Positions 16,245 through 25,916 of a stretch of DNA of 64,000 nt are shown here, piece by piece. Below the pieces are notes generated by a model. That model was given only the letters and a program-made list of their open reading frames with translations. It ran no database searches and was not told where the DNA came from. The stretch lies in NCBI GenBank assembly GCA_016711345.1, contig JADJTD010000001.1:372001-436000 (forward strand). Direction: 5' to 3'. This stretch comes from Chloracidobacterium sp. Its GTDB lineage: Bacteria; Acidobacteriota; Blastocatellia; Pyrinomonadales; Pyrinomonadaceae. Every line of letters starts with the position of its first letter. Within the stretch, counting starts at the first letter, position 1. The translations under genes were made by a program, and so were the position numbers.

Positions 16245-18233
16245 TCAGCGAACCGCCAGTTCCCTCTCACGCAAATACTTCAGCCGGTCGCGAATTTCGG
16301 CTGCCTGCTCGAATTTCATCTCTTTTGCGGCATTGCGCATGTCGGCTTCGAGTTGGGCAATGGTCTCTTTTAACTGTTTTGGCGAATATTCTTCGATTGA
16401 ATCGATGTCGAGCGGGATCTTGAAGTAATCGGCCTCGTAAGCAGTGACCAAAGTCGCGTCGATCGATTTGATGATGGTGGTCGGCGTGATGCCGTGTTCT
16501 GTGTTGTATTCTTCCTGGATCTTGCGTCGGCGCTCTGTTTCGCTGATCGCGTATTCCATCGATTTGGTTATCTTATCGGCGTAAAGTATCGCCTTTCCAT
16601 CAGAGTTTCTAGCCGCTCGGCCCATCGTCTGAATTAGCGAACTCTGCGAACGCAGAAACCCTTCCTTATCGGCATCAAGGATCGCAACCAGCGACACTTC
16701 CGGCAGATCGAGACCTTCGCGCAGCAGATTGATGCCGACCAGCACATCGTATTCGCCGCGACGCAGATCGCGTAGAATTTTAATGCGTTCGAGTGTCACG
16801 ATATCGCTGTGCAGATATCTTACCTTTACTCCGACCTCGGCAAAATATTCGCTCAAATTTTCGGACATCCTTTTGGTTAGCGTTGTAACCAGTACACGCT
16901 CGTTACGCTCGGCACGCAGACGACATTCTTCGAGAAGATCATCAATCTGTCCTTTTACAGGCCGAACCTCGACGATCGGATCGAGCAAACCCGTAGGGCG
17001 AATGATCTGTTCTATTACTTCGCCTTCAGTCTTGGTCAATTCATACGGCCCCGGCGTGGCTGAAACGTATATCGTTTGACCGACGCGTTCCTCGAACTCC
17101 TGAAAATTCAGCGGCCGATTGTCCTTGGCAGACGGCAGCCGAAATCCGTATTCGACCAGAGTTCCCTTTCGCGACTGATCGCCCTTAAACATCGCTCCGA
17201 GCTGTGGAACAGTCTGGTGCGATTCGTCGATCACCATCAATGCATTGTCAGGCAAATAATCAAGCAAGGTCGGCGGCGGCTCGCCAGGCAGTTTACCGGT
17301 AAGATGCCGCGAGTAATTCTCGATGCCGCGACAAAACCCCATTTCCTTTATCATTTCGAGATCGTACATCGTCCGCTGATGCAGACGCTGAGCCTCGACG
17401 ACCTTGCCTTCCTTTACGAGAAACTCCTCGTGTATTTCGAGTTCGGCACGGATCGTTTGGATCGCTCGCTTGATGACTGGCCTTGACATCACATAGTGAG
17501 TTTTTGGATAGATCGGAACACGAGATTCGTGCTTCTTTACAACCTCGCCAAGCAGCGGATCTATCGTATAAATAGCATCGATCTCATCGCCCCAAAACTC
17601 GATTCGATACGCCTGATCCTGATAGCTTGGATATAATTCGACAACGTCGCCGCGAACGCGAAAAACACCGCGTTCAAAATCGATATTCACGCGTTCGTAC
17701 TGAAGTTCGACAAGCTTTTGCAAAAACTCTTCACGCTTGATCTTCATTCCGGGCTCGATAAAGATGAGCATCCCGAAATATGCATCAGGGTCGCCCAGAC
17801 CGTAAATACACGACACCGACGCAACAACGATCACATCCCGCCGCTCAAAAAGCGCACGCGTTGCCGACAAACGCAAACGGTCTATTTCTTCGTTTACAGT
17901 TGCCTCTTTTTCTATGTAAAGATCAGCGGCAGGAACGTATGCTTCCGGTTGGTAGTAATCGTAATATGAAACAAAATACTCAACAGAGTTTTCGGGAAAG
18001 AAGGTTTTAAATTCCTGATAAAGCTGTGCGGCAAGCGTCTTGTTGTGAGCTAGAACTAGTGTGGGACGCTGCGTTTTCGCGATCACGTTGGCGATCGTAA
18101 ACGTTTTGCCGCTGCCTGTGATGCCAAGCAGCACCTGATTCTTTACACCGTCGTTTAGACCCTCAACGATCTGTCTGATTGCTTCCGGCTGGTCGCCTTT
18201 CGGCGTATTTTCAGAAATGAGACGAAATTGCAC
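16245..18233 (-). CDS. uvrB: Excinuclease ABC subunit B
   Basis: The 662-residue protein is full length for UvrB. It shows Walker A (GITGSGKTFT), the beta-hairpin region (YYDYYQPEAYVP), the DEAD-like box (VIDESH), helicase motifs V-VI (GINLLREGLDLPE; QTMGRAARN) and the C-terminal UVR domain (QLEADMRNAAKEMKFEQAAEIRDRL) that contacts UvrC. It loads onto damaged DNA after UvrA and positions UvrC for incision in nucleotide-excision repair. It starts with GTG. No uvrA or uvrC is nearby. Confidence 0.97.
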   Translation of the reverse strand: MQFRLISENTPKGDQPEAIRQIVEGLNDGVKNQVLLGITGSGKTFTIANVIAKTQRPTLVLAHNKTLAAQLYQEFKTFFPENSVEYFVSYYDYYQPEAYVPAADLYIEKEATVNEEIDRLRLSATRALFERRDVIVVASVSCIYGLGDPDAYFGMLIFIEPGMKIKREEFLQKLVELQYERVNIDFERGVFRVRGDVVELYPSYQDQAYRIEFWGDEIDAIYTIDPLLGEVVKKHESRVPIYPKTHYVMSRPVIKRAIQTIRAELEIHEEFLVKEGKVVEAQRLHQRTMYDLEMIKEMGFCRGIENYSRHLTGKLPGEPPPTLLDYLPDNALMVIDESHQTVPQLGAMFKGDQSRKGTLVEYGFRLPSAKDNRPLNFQEFEERVGQTIYVSATPGPYELTKTEGEVIEQIIRPTGLLDPIVEVRPVKGQIDDLLEECRLRAERNERVLVTTLTKRMSENLSEYFAEVGVKVRYLHSDIVTLERIKILRDLRRGEYDVLVGINLLREGLDLPEVSLVAILDADKEGFLRSQSSLIQTMGRAARNSDGKAILYADKITKSMEYAISETERRRKIQEEYNTEHGITPTTIIKSIDATLVTAYEADYFKIPLDIDSIEEYSPKQLKETIAQLEADMRNAAKEMKFEQAAEIRDRLKYLRERELAVR

Positions 18234-18293
18234 TGTTCAATCATAAAACAAACCTTGCAATTTTACAAAATGCCGATGAGCAAGATCGGCCGC

Positions 18294-18848
18294 TTATTTT
18301 CTGATAAAAGCCGAGATCCTATTTCGAAGATCAGCGTATGTTTCGTTAAGAGCATCACCGCGAGCCGCATAGATGTCGGTTATCAAACGAGCATCAGAAG
18401 GGCGAAAAGCCCTGAGCATTATATCTCGGTTTCTAACGATACCTTTCGCATCGATCACGACCACTGCCCGCGTCAAATTTATCGGATACAGCCAATGCTT
18501 GCCATATATGCGCGTGACCGCCCTGTCCCCATCAGCGAGAAGCGGGATCGGCAAACTGCGACTGTGAGAGAAAGAATTGTGTTCCTCTGGTGTTGCCGGT
18601 GAAACTCCTACTATGACAGCTTTAGTATCTAAGTAATTCTGCCAATTATCACGAACTGAACACAACTGTCGTGTACAAACAAGCGTTTCGTTTTGAGGAT
18701 AAAGCAAAAGAACCACGACGTTTCCGAGATGGTCCGAAAGCCGCCATTCACGCTTTTGTTCGTCCGGAAGAACAAAATCAGGCGCTGCGGCCCCAATCGC
18801 AATGCCCTCAAGGCTATTTCCGTTGTGAGTATTGATAATTGCCGACAT
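18294..18848 (-). CDS. Peroxiredoxin of the AhpC/TSA-BCP type
   Basis: The 184-residue protein has the thioredoxin fold of the AhpC-TSA/BCP family: APDFVLPDEQ near the N-terminus and the active-site segment YPQNETLVCTRQLCSVRD, where the first cysteine is the peroxidatic one. A second cysteine five residues later could act as resolving cysteine, as in PrxQ/BCP. It should reduce hydroperoxides in the cytosol using thioredoxin. It lies just upstream of uvrB on the same strand with a short gap, but no shared promoter can be shown. Confidence 0.82.
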   Translation of the reverse strand: MSAIINTHNGNSLEGIAIGAAAPDFVLPDEQKREWRLSDHLGNVVVLLLYPQNETLVCTRQLCSVRDNWQNYLDTKAVIVGVSPATPEEHNSFSHSRSLPIPLLADGDRAVTRIYGKHWLYPINLTRAVVVIDAKGIVRNRDIMLRAFRPSDARLITDIYAARGDALNETYADLRNRISAFIRK

Positions 18849-18888
18849 TTATTGGGCTCAGTTTGCTCGTTACTTGTCGAAGATAGGA

Positions 18889-20190
18889 TCAAACTGCACT
18901 CTTAGCGGTGACTTTGAGGCTCTTTATGACGTCGTTAGCCTTGTCTAACACCGTCTTAGAGCAAGAGCCGTCACGGATCAGATCATTGAGCCCGGTCAGC
19001 GATCTTTCGTCCTTGATAGCTTTTAACACATGAAGCAAAGCATATTTCACCCGTTCGTCTTTATGACTGCTGATCGCGTCGAATATCTCGTTGTATTCCC
19101 CCGCTCGAATCATAAGGGCAACCAGCGTAAAAGCCTCGTAGGCAACTTTTAGATCCTCATGAACAAGGCGCTCAAACGATTTTGAGGCAATTCCCGACTC
19201 AACCGCCGCTCGTACCGCCTGACGCATTCGGAATTCGTCTCTCGTTTCAATAATTCGCTTCCATGCACCTGACCTATCGAAATTCAAACGGAAAAGAGCT
19301 CGTGCCGCCGCCGCGCGCACTTCGCGTGTTGGGTCGGCGCAGCATAACAGGATCGCTTCGAAAACGGATTCATGGTCGAAGTCAGCTAGTACCGTGACGG
19401 CTTTCGCACGCAAACTGGCAGATAGATCGTAGAGTGCCATCTGCGACAAAGCGTCAACTGAATTCCATGTCCTGAATGCCGCGAGCACTTTTATTGAAAC
19501 GTCGCGAACCGATTCATCGTCTTCGACGTCGGGATTGGTCTGTTCTATCGCATCTAGAAGAGCTTTTGCATTAGATATCTGAAGTGGCTCGAAAGATTTT
19601 GGCGGCATCAGGTCGCCGAATGAATTGATAGGAAGCTGGGCGTATTGCAGCATCCTCATCTTTTCCTGAAACGCCTTTGTTTCGGCAGGAGAATCCTTTA
19701 CTCGCGGGCTCACCGTGGCAGATAGGGGAAAATTCGTTTCAGCTTTTTTTAATCCGAATGTTATGTTTTGCGTTTTTGGAGTTGACCTCTTCGTCTTCCT
19801 CAGCCATTCAAGCTCTTTGTCCGCATCGACATCTGTTGAATGATACTCGTTGCTGTAGTAATCATTGGAGGTATTGCCCGAAATGACTTCAGATCGCTCA
19901 ATGCTTTGTTTACTTTGCTTCCAAAAATAATAGACGGTTCCTAATGCCCCAAGGACGATCAGGATAATTACATATGGCCAAATGCCTGCGGATGAATCTG
20001 CCGGCTGCGTATCAACCGGGAGTTTCGTTTGCGCGATAATATCCGTCACAAAGAATGCTACGGAGATGATCCCACCGGCGATGCGGCTACTTCTATTAGG
20101 ATTGCGTTTCATCAGATCGATTTGCGGAACAATCCGTGTTCGATGAGTGGATGGTACTTCGCGGAAAGACTTGGAGTTGCTCTGGTTCAT
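18889..20190 (-). CDS. Membrane-anchored HEAT-repeat protein
   Basis: The frame starts at ATG 20190, or possibly ATG 20112, just before a hydrophobic export segment (IAGGIISVAFFVTDIIA). A second membrane helix follows (about IWPYVIILIVLGALGTVYYFW) and then a charged linker. The C-terminal half (about residues 215-425) contains at least five HEAT-like repeats (RAKAVTVLADFDHESVFEAILLC; REVRAAAARALFRLN). Such domains bind partner proteins; the partner is unknown. Confidence 0.72.
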   Translation of the reverse strand: MNQSNSKSFREVPSTHRTRIVPQIDLMKRNPNRSSRIAGGIISVAFFVTDIIAQTKLPVDTQPADSSAGIWPYVIILIVLGALGTVYYFWKQSKQSIERSEVISGNTSNDYYSNEYHSTDVDADKELEWLRKTKRSTPKTQNITFGLKKAETNFPLSATVSPRVKDSPAETKAFQEKMRMLQYAQLPINSFGDLMPPKSFEPLQISNAKALLDAIEQTNPDVEDDESVRDVSIKVLAAFRTWNSVDALSQMALYDLSASLRAKAVTVLADFDHESVFEAILLCCADPTREVRAAAARALFRLNFDRSGAWKRIIETRDEFRMRQAVRAAVESGIASKSFERLVHEDLKVAYEAFTLVALMIRAGEYNEIFDAISSHKDERVKYALLHVLKAIKDERSLTGLNDLIRDGSCSKTVLDKANDVIKSLKVTAKSAV

Positions 20191-20366
20191 TCGGAACAAC
20201 AAATACTATTATGCACTGTTTTGTCGGGCTTGTCATCACATTTATCAACATTGTTCATAAATATTTAACTCACTGACAAATCCAGAAAAATTCGAGAGAG
20301 CCAACCTTTACCAATCACGATCCGCGTAATAAAGTTGTCGTAAGGCTGGTTTTGCATATACCGATC

Positions 20367-21272
20367 ATGACAGGAGTAAATACCATTTTTGAGTCCGAGA
20401 TTCCGGGCCTTCACCTATTGCATCGCGGCAAAGTACGCGATGTCTATGAGATCGACGAAGACAGGCTATTGTTAGTCACTTCCGACCGTATTTCGGCTTT
20501 CGACTGCATACTGCCAACTCTTATTCCCCAAAAAGGGGTAGTTCTTACCCAGATCTCTGCTTTTTGGTTTGATCGACTGCAGTCGATCGTAAAAAATCAC
20601 CTGATCTCAGCCAATTTTGACGAGATCACCGAAATCCCCGATGGACATGAAGAATTAAGAGGCCGCTCAACGCTTGCCCGGCGTACACAGGTATTTCCGG
20701 TAGAATGTGTCGTTCGAGGTTTTCTGGAAGGCTCCGCGTGGAAGGATTACCTTGCGACGGGCTCGGTTTGCGGGCATGAACTTCCACCCGGCCTACAGCA
20801 ATGCGAAATGCTGCCCGAACCGATCTTCACGCCCGCGACCAAGGCCGCGACCGGTCACGATGAGAACATCGATTTCAACTTTTTTTGTGACATTGTCGGA
20901 CCGGAAACAGGGCGTCGGCTGCGCGATCTGTCTCTTGAGATCTATACCGCTGCCTCAATGTTTGCATCACAAACAGGAATCATTATTGCGGATACAAAAT
21001 TCGAGTTTGGCCGCGACCGCGATGGCAATGTCATGCTTATCGATGAGGTTTTGACGCCGGATTCTTCACGTTTTTGGGCGGCTAAAACATACGAACCGGG
21101 CCACGCCCAACCCTCGTTCGACAAACAGTTCGTTCGAGAATATCTTGAAACATTGGATTGGGACAAAACGCCGCCTGCACCGCATCTGCCAAACGAAGTC
21201 GTCGCAGCGACTTCACAGAGATACCTGCAAGCATACAAACTGTTAACCGGCCATGATCTGACAGAGATTTGA
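20367..21272 (+). CDS. purC: Phosphoribosylaminoimidazole-succinocarboxamide synthase (SAICAR synthase)
   Basis: The protein, about 301 residues from ATG 20367, shows the SAICAR synthetase signatures GKVRDVY, TSDRISAFDCILP and LIDEVLTPDSSRFW. It joins CAIR and aspartate with ATP in purine synthesis. An upstream TTG at 20352 is in frame but less likely. The length matches the long (yeast/alpha-proteobacterial-like) PurC form, around 300 residues, rather than the 240-residue form of Bacillus and E. coli. Confidence 0.95.
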   Translation: MTGVNTIFESEIPGLHLLHRGKVRDVYEIDEDRLLLVTSDRISAFDCILPTLIPQKGVVLTQISAFWFDRLQSIVKNHLISANFDEITEIPDGHEELRGRSTLARRTQVFPVECVVRGFLEGSAWKDYLATGSVCGHELPPGLQQCEMLPEPIFTPATKAATGHDENIDFNFFCDIVGPETGRRLRDLSLEIYTAASMFASQTGIIIADTKFEFGRDRDGNVMLIDEVLTPDSSRFWAAKTYEPGHAQPSFDKQFVREYLETLDWDKTPPAPHLPNEVVAATSQRYLQAYKLLTGHDLTEI

Positions 21273-21323
21273 TTACCCGTCAGGCAACTATCTGGTAAAC
21301 TGCTTAGTCTAAGGTGTGAAGTT

Positions 21324-22061
21324 ATGAAAATATTTTCCGTATTCGCTCTGCTTATTTTGCTGTTGTCTATCAATTCGTTCGCCCAAAAAGGTCCGGCTGC
21401 GAAGGCTGTCCCCGAAAAAACGGTCACAGCCGTCGAGAGCACCCCTCTCGAACTTGCAAAGGCGGCGGTTGTAGCGCACGGGGGCGACAAACTTAAGAAT
21501 CTGAAGTCGCTTCTACTTCGCGGGTCAGTCGAGGTTAACGGCGGATCCAGCATGATGACGATACCGGCAACATTTATGCTAGCGATCTCAGGCGACAAAT
21601 ATGTGTTTGAATTAAATAATCCCATTCAACCGCTAAAACAGATCTCGGACGGAAAAGACACATCGTCCAGCGGCTACCAATTACCGCCGATGACTAGCCT
21701 CGGATTTCCGCTTCTCATGAGAGTCGGCCAGACAGGTTACGTTGTTGCATCGCTTCCGGAAGCTACAAAGAATAAGAAGGGTTTTCGCATTACTACAGCT
21801 GAAGGTTTTTATACTGATTTTTTTGTCGATGAAAAGACGCGACAGATCAAGGGTTACGAATCAGCATACGATGTGGACGGCCGCACTGCGACTACATCGG
21901 TCGAGATCGATGAATTTCAAACGGTCGAAGGTGTGATCGTTCCCAAAAGATATTCGCAGAGGTTCGATCTTGGCCAAATCACGGCTTACGCAAACTTTAA
22001 GACAAAGGATATTTTGGTAAATTCGCAGATCGAAGACAGTGTCTTCGCAATCTCTAAGTGA
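21324..22061 (+). CDS. Secreted LolA-like / outer-membrane lipoprotein-sorting-like protein
   Basis: A signal peptide (1-20, ending NSFAQ) leads into a 220-residue beta-rich domain with the pattern AHGGDKLKNLKSLLLRGSVEV...DEKTRQIKGYES, typical of the LolA/LolB-like family common in Acidobacteriota. There is no lipobox. It probably sits in the periplasm and binds a hydrophobic ligand; the identity is not known. It is convergent with the epimerase gene, and a long inverted repeat (22080-22150) separates them. Confidence 0.65.
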   Translation: MKIFSVFALLILLLSINSFAQKGPAAKAVPEKTVTAVESTPLELAKAAVVAHGGDKLKNLKSLLLRGSVEVNGGSSMMTIPATFMLAISGDKYVFELNNPIQPLKQISDGKDTSSSGYQLPPMTSLGFPLLMRVGQTGYVVASLPEATKNKKGFRITTAEGFYTDFFVDEKTRQIKGYESAYDVDGRTATTSVEIDEFQTVEGVIVPKRYSQRFDLGQITAYANFKTKDILVNSQIEDSVFAISK

Positions 22062-22079
22062 GTTGCGGTGTTGGAATAC

Positions 22080-22150
22080 ACAAGCCCGCACATAAGTGAG
22101 GGCTACACATTCAAGTTGAGTGTTCCGCCCTTACTTACGTTCGGGCTTGT
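22080..22150. repeat. Long inverted repeat between convergent genes; probable bidirectional terminator
   Basis: The arms 22080-22103 and 22127-22150 are 24 bases each with only three mismatches, centred on a 23-base loop. The element carries the stop codon and last residues of the epimerase gene (complement of 22135-22150). The core AAGCCCGCAC...AAGTGAGGGC looks like a dispersed repeat unit. Confidence 0.7.
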
Positions 22151-23100
22151 GCAAAGCGACTCGATTTCCACCAGTTGATCGTTTCTCTCAAACCCTCTTC
22201 CAGCCCAACCAGTACCGAATAGTCGAGACACTCGATCGCACGCCGGTTGTCGGCCTGCGAGTGTTTGACATCACCGTTCCGTGGCGGTTGATAATCGGCA
22301 ACTGAGTCTGTGGTGTTCGTGATTGTTCTTAGGATGGTCAAAAGTTCATTAAGCGTGATCCGTTCGCCGTTCGCGACATTGATCGTCTCACCAATACCTA
22401 CTTTCGTTTGAGCGGCTTTGATGTTTGCATTCACGACATTGGCAATATACGTAAAATCGCGAGACTGTTCGCCGTCACCATAAATTACCGGCATTTTTCC
22501 AGCCAGTAGAGCGTCGATGAAACGTGAGATCACACCGGAATACATCGAGGCAGGGTTTTGCTTCGGACCGAACACATTAAAATATCTGAGCGAGATAGTT
22601 TCAAGGCCGTAAACATTATTGAAAACGCGGCAATAATATTCGCCGGTCAATTTTGCCGCGGCATAAGGTGAAAGCGGGTCAGGAAGCATCGTTTCGACCT
22701 TTGGCAATATAGGCTGATCACCGTAAGCCGAACTCGAAGCGGCATAAATGAATCTTTTGACTCCAACGTTCCTTGCTTTGTTGAGAAGATTGAATGTTCC
22801 GTCAACGCACACACGATGTGTCTCAGCAGGATCTTCGACCGAACGCGGCACGCTGGGAAGAGCCGCCTCGTGAAAGACGATCTCGGCACCATCAATAGCT
22901 TTGCTCAGAGCGTCTTCATCGTTAATATCGCCTTCGATAAAATCAAAATCGCCTTTAATGTCTTCCAGGTTTTCACGAAATCCAGTCGTCAGGTCATCGA
23001 TGATCGAAACGCGGGCACCCTGCCGGATCAATTCCGCGGCAAGATTTGATCCGATAAATCCTGCACCACCAGTGACTAGTACTTTGCTGGTAAACGCCAT
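22135..23100 (-). CDS. NAD-dependent nucleotide-sugar epimerase (GalE/WbpP-like)
   Basis: The protein, about 321 residues from ATG 23100 (ribosome site ATAGGA), is an extended SDR: GGAGFIG NAD motif at residues 10-16, the catalytic serine block AASSSAYGD and YAAAK (Tyr/Lys pair). It resembles UDP-glucose/UDP-GlcNAc 4-epimerases and dTDP-glucose dehydratases; the SLRYFNVFGPKQNP block favours a UDP-HexNAc 4-epimerase. It lies directly downstream of UDP-glucose dehydrogenase with a 12-base gap, so both likely supply sugars for a surface polysaccharide. Confidence 0.85.
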   Translation of the reverse strand: MAFTSKVLVTGGAGFIGSNLAAELIRQGARVSIIDDLTTGFRENLEDIKGDFDFIEGDINDEDALSKAIDGAEIVFHEAALPSVPRSVEDPAETHRVCVDGTFNLLNKARNVGVKRFIYAASSSAYGDQPILPKVETMLPDPLSPYAAAKLTGEYYCRVFNNVYGLETISLRYFNVFGPKQNPASMYSGVISRFIDALLAGKMPVIYGDGEQSRDFTYIANVVNANIKAAQTKVGIGETINVANGERITLNELLTILRTITNTTDSVADYQPPRNGDVKHSQADNRRAIECLDYSVLVGLEEGLRETINWWKSSRFAQART

Positions 23101-23112
23101 TCCTATCAATTC

Positions 23113-24411
23113 TTAACGACCTACCCCAACGTACTCAAAACCAAGCTCGCGCATATCGTCGGGTTCATATACGTTGCGAAGATCGGCAATCTTTGGTGCC
23201 TTTAAAAGTTTCTTCACCCTTTCCATATCGAGCGCTCTGAACTGGTTCCATTCTGTGATGATGACCATCATATCCGCTCCGGTGATCGCATCGTATTCAT
23301 CAACTGCATACTCGATATCGGGCAGGACGTGTTTCGCCTCGGCCATAGCGACCGGATCATATGCCTTTACAGAGGCACCACGTTTTATTAATTCCTTAAT
23401 AATGTCGGTCGCGGGCGATTCGCGCATGTCGTCGGTTTCCGGCTTGAACGAGAGGCCGAGAACGCCGATCTGCTTGCCGGTCAGCCCGCCTGCCATTTTC
23501 TCGATCTTAGGGATCATTGCGTCGCGCTGTCGCTCGTTCGCTTCGATAACAGCATCGACGATCAAGGTTTCGACCCCAAATTGATCTGCAACGGTCGTCA
23601 ATGCTCGAGTATCTTTTGGAAAACATGAACCGCCATAACCTGGTCCTGGATGCAAAAACTTGCGGCCAATTCGATTGTCCATTCCCATGCCGCGGGCGAC
23701 ATCGTGAACATCGCAACCGATCGCATCGCACAGATTGGCGACCTCATTAATAAACGTGATCTTTGTCGCGAGAAACGCGTTTGCGGCGTATTTGATAAGT
23801 TCCGCAGCTTCGAGCGAGGTAATGATGATCGGAGTTTCGATAAGGTAGAGCGGCCTGTAGAGATCCTTCATCACCTCGATGGCTCTAGGCTCGTTGCTGC
23901 CTATGACGACGCGGTCGGGGCGCATAAAATCGGTGATCGCAGCACCTTCACGGAGAAATTCCGGATTGGAAGCCACGCCGAATTCAGTCGGAGTAGCCAC
24001 ATTTTCGCCGACAAACTCTTTTAGCCATTTTCCGGTCCCGACAGGAACGGTCGATTTTGTGACCAATACCTTGTAACCGTTCATCGCATTGGCGACATCC
24101 TTTGCCGCCTGACGATAATAGCTCATGTCGGGCGTTCCATCTTCTTGCGGCGGAGTGCCAACAGCAAGGAAGACTACCAGAGCTTTTTCAACCGCGCTTT
24201 TAATGTCAGTCGTAAAGTGAAGGCGGCCAGCCTCAACATTCTTCTCAACTATGGCATCCAATCCAGGCTCATAGATGGGAATTACGCCCTTATTCAGCTT
24301 TTCGACCTTAGCAATATCAACATCAACACAGGTGACGTCAACGCCAAACTCTGCAAAACATGCCCCAGTAACTAAACCTACATATCCGGTTCCAATAACA
24401 GCTATATTCAT
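23113..24411 (-). CDS. ugd: UDP-glucose 6-dehydrogenase
   Basis: The 432-residue protein has the N-terminal NAD motif GTGYVGLVTGACFAEFG, the linker helix ATKITFINEVANLCD and the catalytic cysteine in GPGYGGSCFPKD, followed by the UDP-binding C-terminal domain (GLSFKPETDDMRESP). It oxidises UDP-glucose to UDP-glucuronate, a precursor for exopolysaccharide or lipopolysaccharide. The length is typical. It forms an operon with the epimerase gene downstream. Confidence 0.95.
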   Translation of the reverse strand: MNIAVIGTGYVGLVTGACFAEFGVDVTCVDVDIAKVEKLNKGVIPIYEPGLDAIVEKNVEAGRLHFTTDIKSAVEKALVVFLAVGTPPQEDGTPDMSYYRQAAKDVANAMNGYKVLVTKSTVPVGTGKWLKEFVGENVATPTEFGVASNPEFLREGAAITDFMRPDRVVIGSNEPRAIEVMKDLYRPLYLIETPIIITSLEAAELIKYAANAFLATKITFINEVANLCDAIGCDVHDVARGMGMDNRIGRKFLHPGPGYGGSCFPKDTRALTTVADQFGVETLIVDAVIEANERQRDAMIPKIEKMAGGLTGKQIGVLGLSFKPETDDMRESPATDIIKELIKRGASVKAYDPVAMAEAKHVLPDIEYAVDEYDAITGADMMVIITEWNQFRALDMERVKKLLKAPKIADLRNVYEPDDMRELGFEYVGVGR

Positions 24412-24527
24412 AACTTATAAAAATAACAGTAATATCGATCTTGTTCCAGAATTCACAAGTATAAACAAAATTATGCGGGCCATATATAAAACATGACCCG
24501 CATTTCGGTACAAGAGAAAATATCAAA

Positions 24528-25232
24528 TTAGGAGTTGGTACTGATAACAGGACCACCGCTGCCATCGGTATCATCTTCCTGAGTAGCCAAGAAAATTGCA
24601 ACACCTGCACCGCCAGCCGCTAAAAGAAGCAGCCAAGGCAAGCCCGCTATCGCCGGACCTGGAACTGAATTAGGACGCAGACACGGAGCACAGCCTTTCT
24701 GTACGAGATTACCCGCAACAGCAGACGTTCCTGCAACTACCTGTTTGTCTGTAGAACCGATCTTCATGGTGACAAGTCCCGTTGTCGTATCAACGTGAGT
24801 GTGTGAACACTCAACATGAACGAGGAAGTTATCAGCTTGTGACGAATCCGCTATAACCGTTGCATCTCTCGTAGTAACAGTCGCGGCAACGCCTGCTGAC
24901 GTTGACACGCGAGTCTGGCCCTCGGCCAAGGTTGCGACGATGCTGCCTGCGGAGAATATCAGTGTCACATTCGAATCGGCAAGCACTTCAACGCGGCCGA
25001 GTTTTCCGAGGCTGACAACTGCACTTGAACCAGCGCCGGCAGCGATCACCGCGCCGGAAAGTATGGTTGAACTAGAAACGGCAGGCTGTCCGTTCACGGT
25101 CACCTGACCGGTAACTGTGATCTCCCCTGTTTGATCGACTGGTAACGCAAATGCGACCATTGAATATACGCACCAGACCGCAGCGGCCGTAGTTAATGTA
25201 ACAAACTTATGAAATTTATTTTTGCCCAGCAT
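24528..25232 (-). CDS. FecR-domain-like exported protein with C-terminal membrane helix (paralogue A)
   Basis: From ATG 25232, preceded by AGGAGGAG, the protein of about 234 residues has a signal peptide (to FALPVDQ) and a FecR-like beta domain (VNGQPAVSSSTILSGAVIAAG...VVSLGKLGRVEVLADSNVTLIF...SIVATLAEGQTRVST). Near the C-terminus is a membrane helix (IAGLPWLLLLAAGGAGVAIFL) with a short acidic tail. Unlike true FecR there is no anti-sigma N-terminus. It is a tandem paralogue of the gene at 25329. Function unknown, perhaps in the cell envelope. Confidence 0.7.
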   Translation of the reverse strand: MLGKNKFHKFVTLTTAAAVWCVYSMVAFALPVDQTGEITVTGQVTVNGQPAVSSSTILSGAVIAAGAGSSAVVSLGKLGRVEVLADSNVTLIFSAGSIVATLAEGQTRVSTSAGVAATVTTRDATVIADSSQADNFLVHVECSHTHVDTTTGLVTMKIGSTDKQVVAGTSAVAGNLVQKGCAPCLRPNSVPGPAIAGLPWLLLLAAGGAGVAIFLATQEDDTDGSGGPVISTNS

Positions 25233-25328
25233 GTGACTTAATCTCCTCCTGAATCGAATCCTATATAAAAACATTACCTTGCGGCTATGCCTTTCGGCAA
25301 TTCCGTTTGCAAGAAAGTATAAAACTAA

Positions 25329-25916
25329 TTAGTTCACGGGGCTAACAGTCACACCCGTACCAAACTTGTTCTCGTTGGTCTGTGACGTTGCCAGAACAAT
25401 ACCCGTAACCGCTCCGCCAAAGATCAGAGCATAAACCCACCAGTTGTTGCTGGATGTTCCCGCTGCCGAATTGTTTGACGCTGTTGCTGAACCCGCAGTT
25501 GCCGTCTCACCCGCATTGAGCGTTACAACTTCACCGTTTACGGTTTTAACGCTAACACTCTTCGCAGCATTGAGAACCGAAATGCTTCCAGATGCGAGGT
25601 CACCGCTAATGCCATCATTATCGAAAGATAAAGTAAATGTGGTGTCTGAGCCAAGCTGAACGCGTCCGGTCTGGCCTAGGTTAATGATCGCTCCGGCGCC
25701 TTCGGGCGTCGAGATCGTGCTGGATGAAAAAATCGTGCGGCCGCTTTTAACAGCTTCGCCGTTAACTGTAACTACAGAAGTTTCGCTCGTTCCCGTAACC
25801 ACTATCTCACCGGATGCCCGTCTTGCTCCGCCTAGTGCCACCATCGAGAATGTCGCGAGTAAAATGACCGTCAGGCACATCGTAAGTGCCTTATGAAACA
25901 ACGATTTGCTATTCAT
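25329..25916 (-). CDS. FecR-domain-like exported protein with C-terminal membrane helix (paralogue B)
   Basis: From ATG 25916 (ribosome site AGGAG) the protein of about 195 residues has a signal peptide (to VALGGARRA) and the same FecR-like core as its neighbour (VNGEAVKSGRTIFSSSTIS...AIINLGQTGRVQLGSDTTFTL...GDLASGSISVLNA). It ends in a membrane helix (WWVYALIFGGAVTGIVLA). The shared build and adjacency indicate an old tandem duplication. Role unknown. Confidence 0.72.
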   Translation of the reverse strand: MNSKSLFHKALTMCLTVILLATFSMVALGGARRASGEIVVTGTSETSVVTVNGEAVKSGRTIFSSSTISTPEGAGAIINLGQTGRVQLGSDTTFTLSFDNDGISGDLASGSISVLNAAKSVSVKTVNGEVVTLNAGETATAGSATASNNSAAGTSSNNWWVYALIFGGAVTGIVLATSQTNENKFGTGVTVSPVN

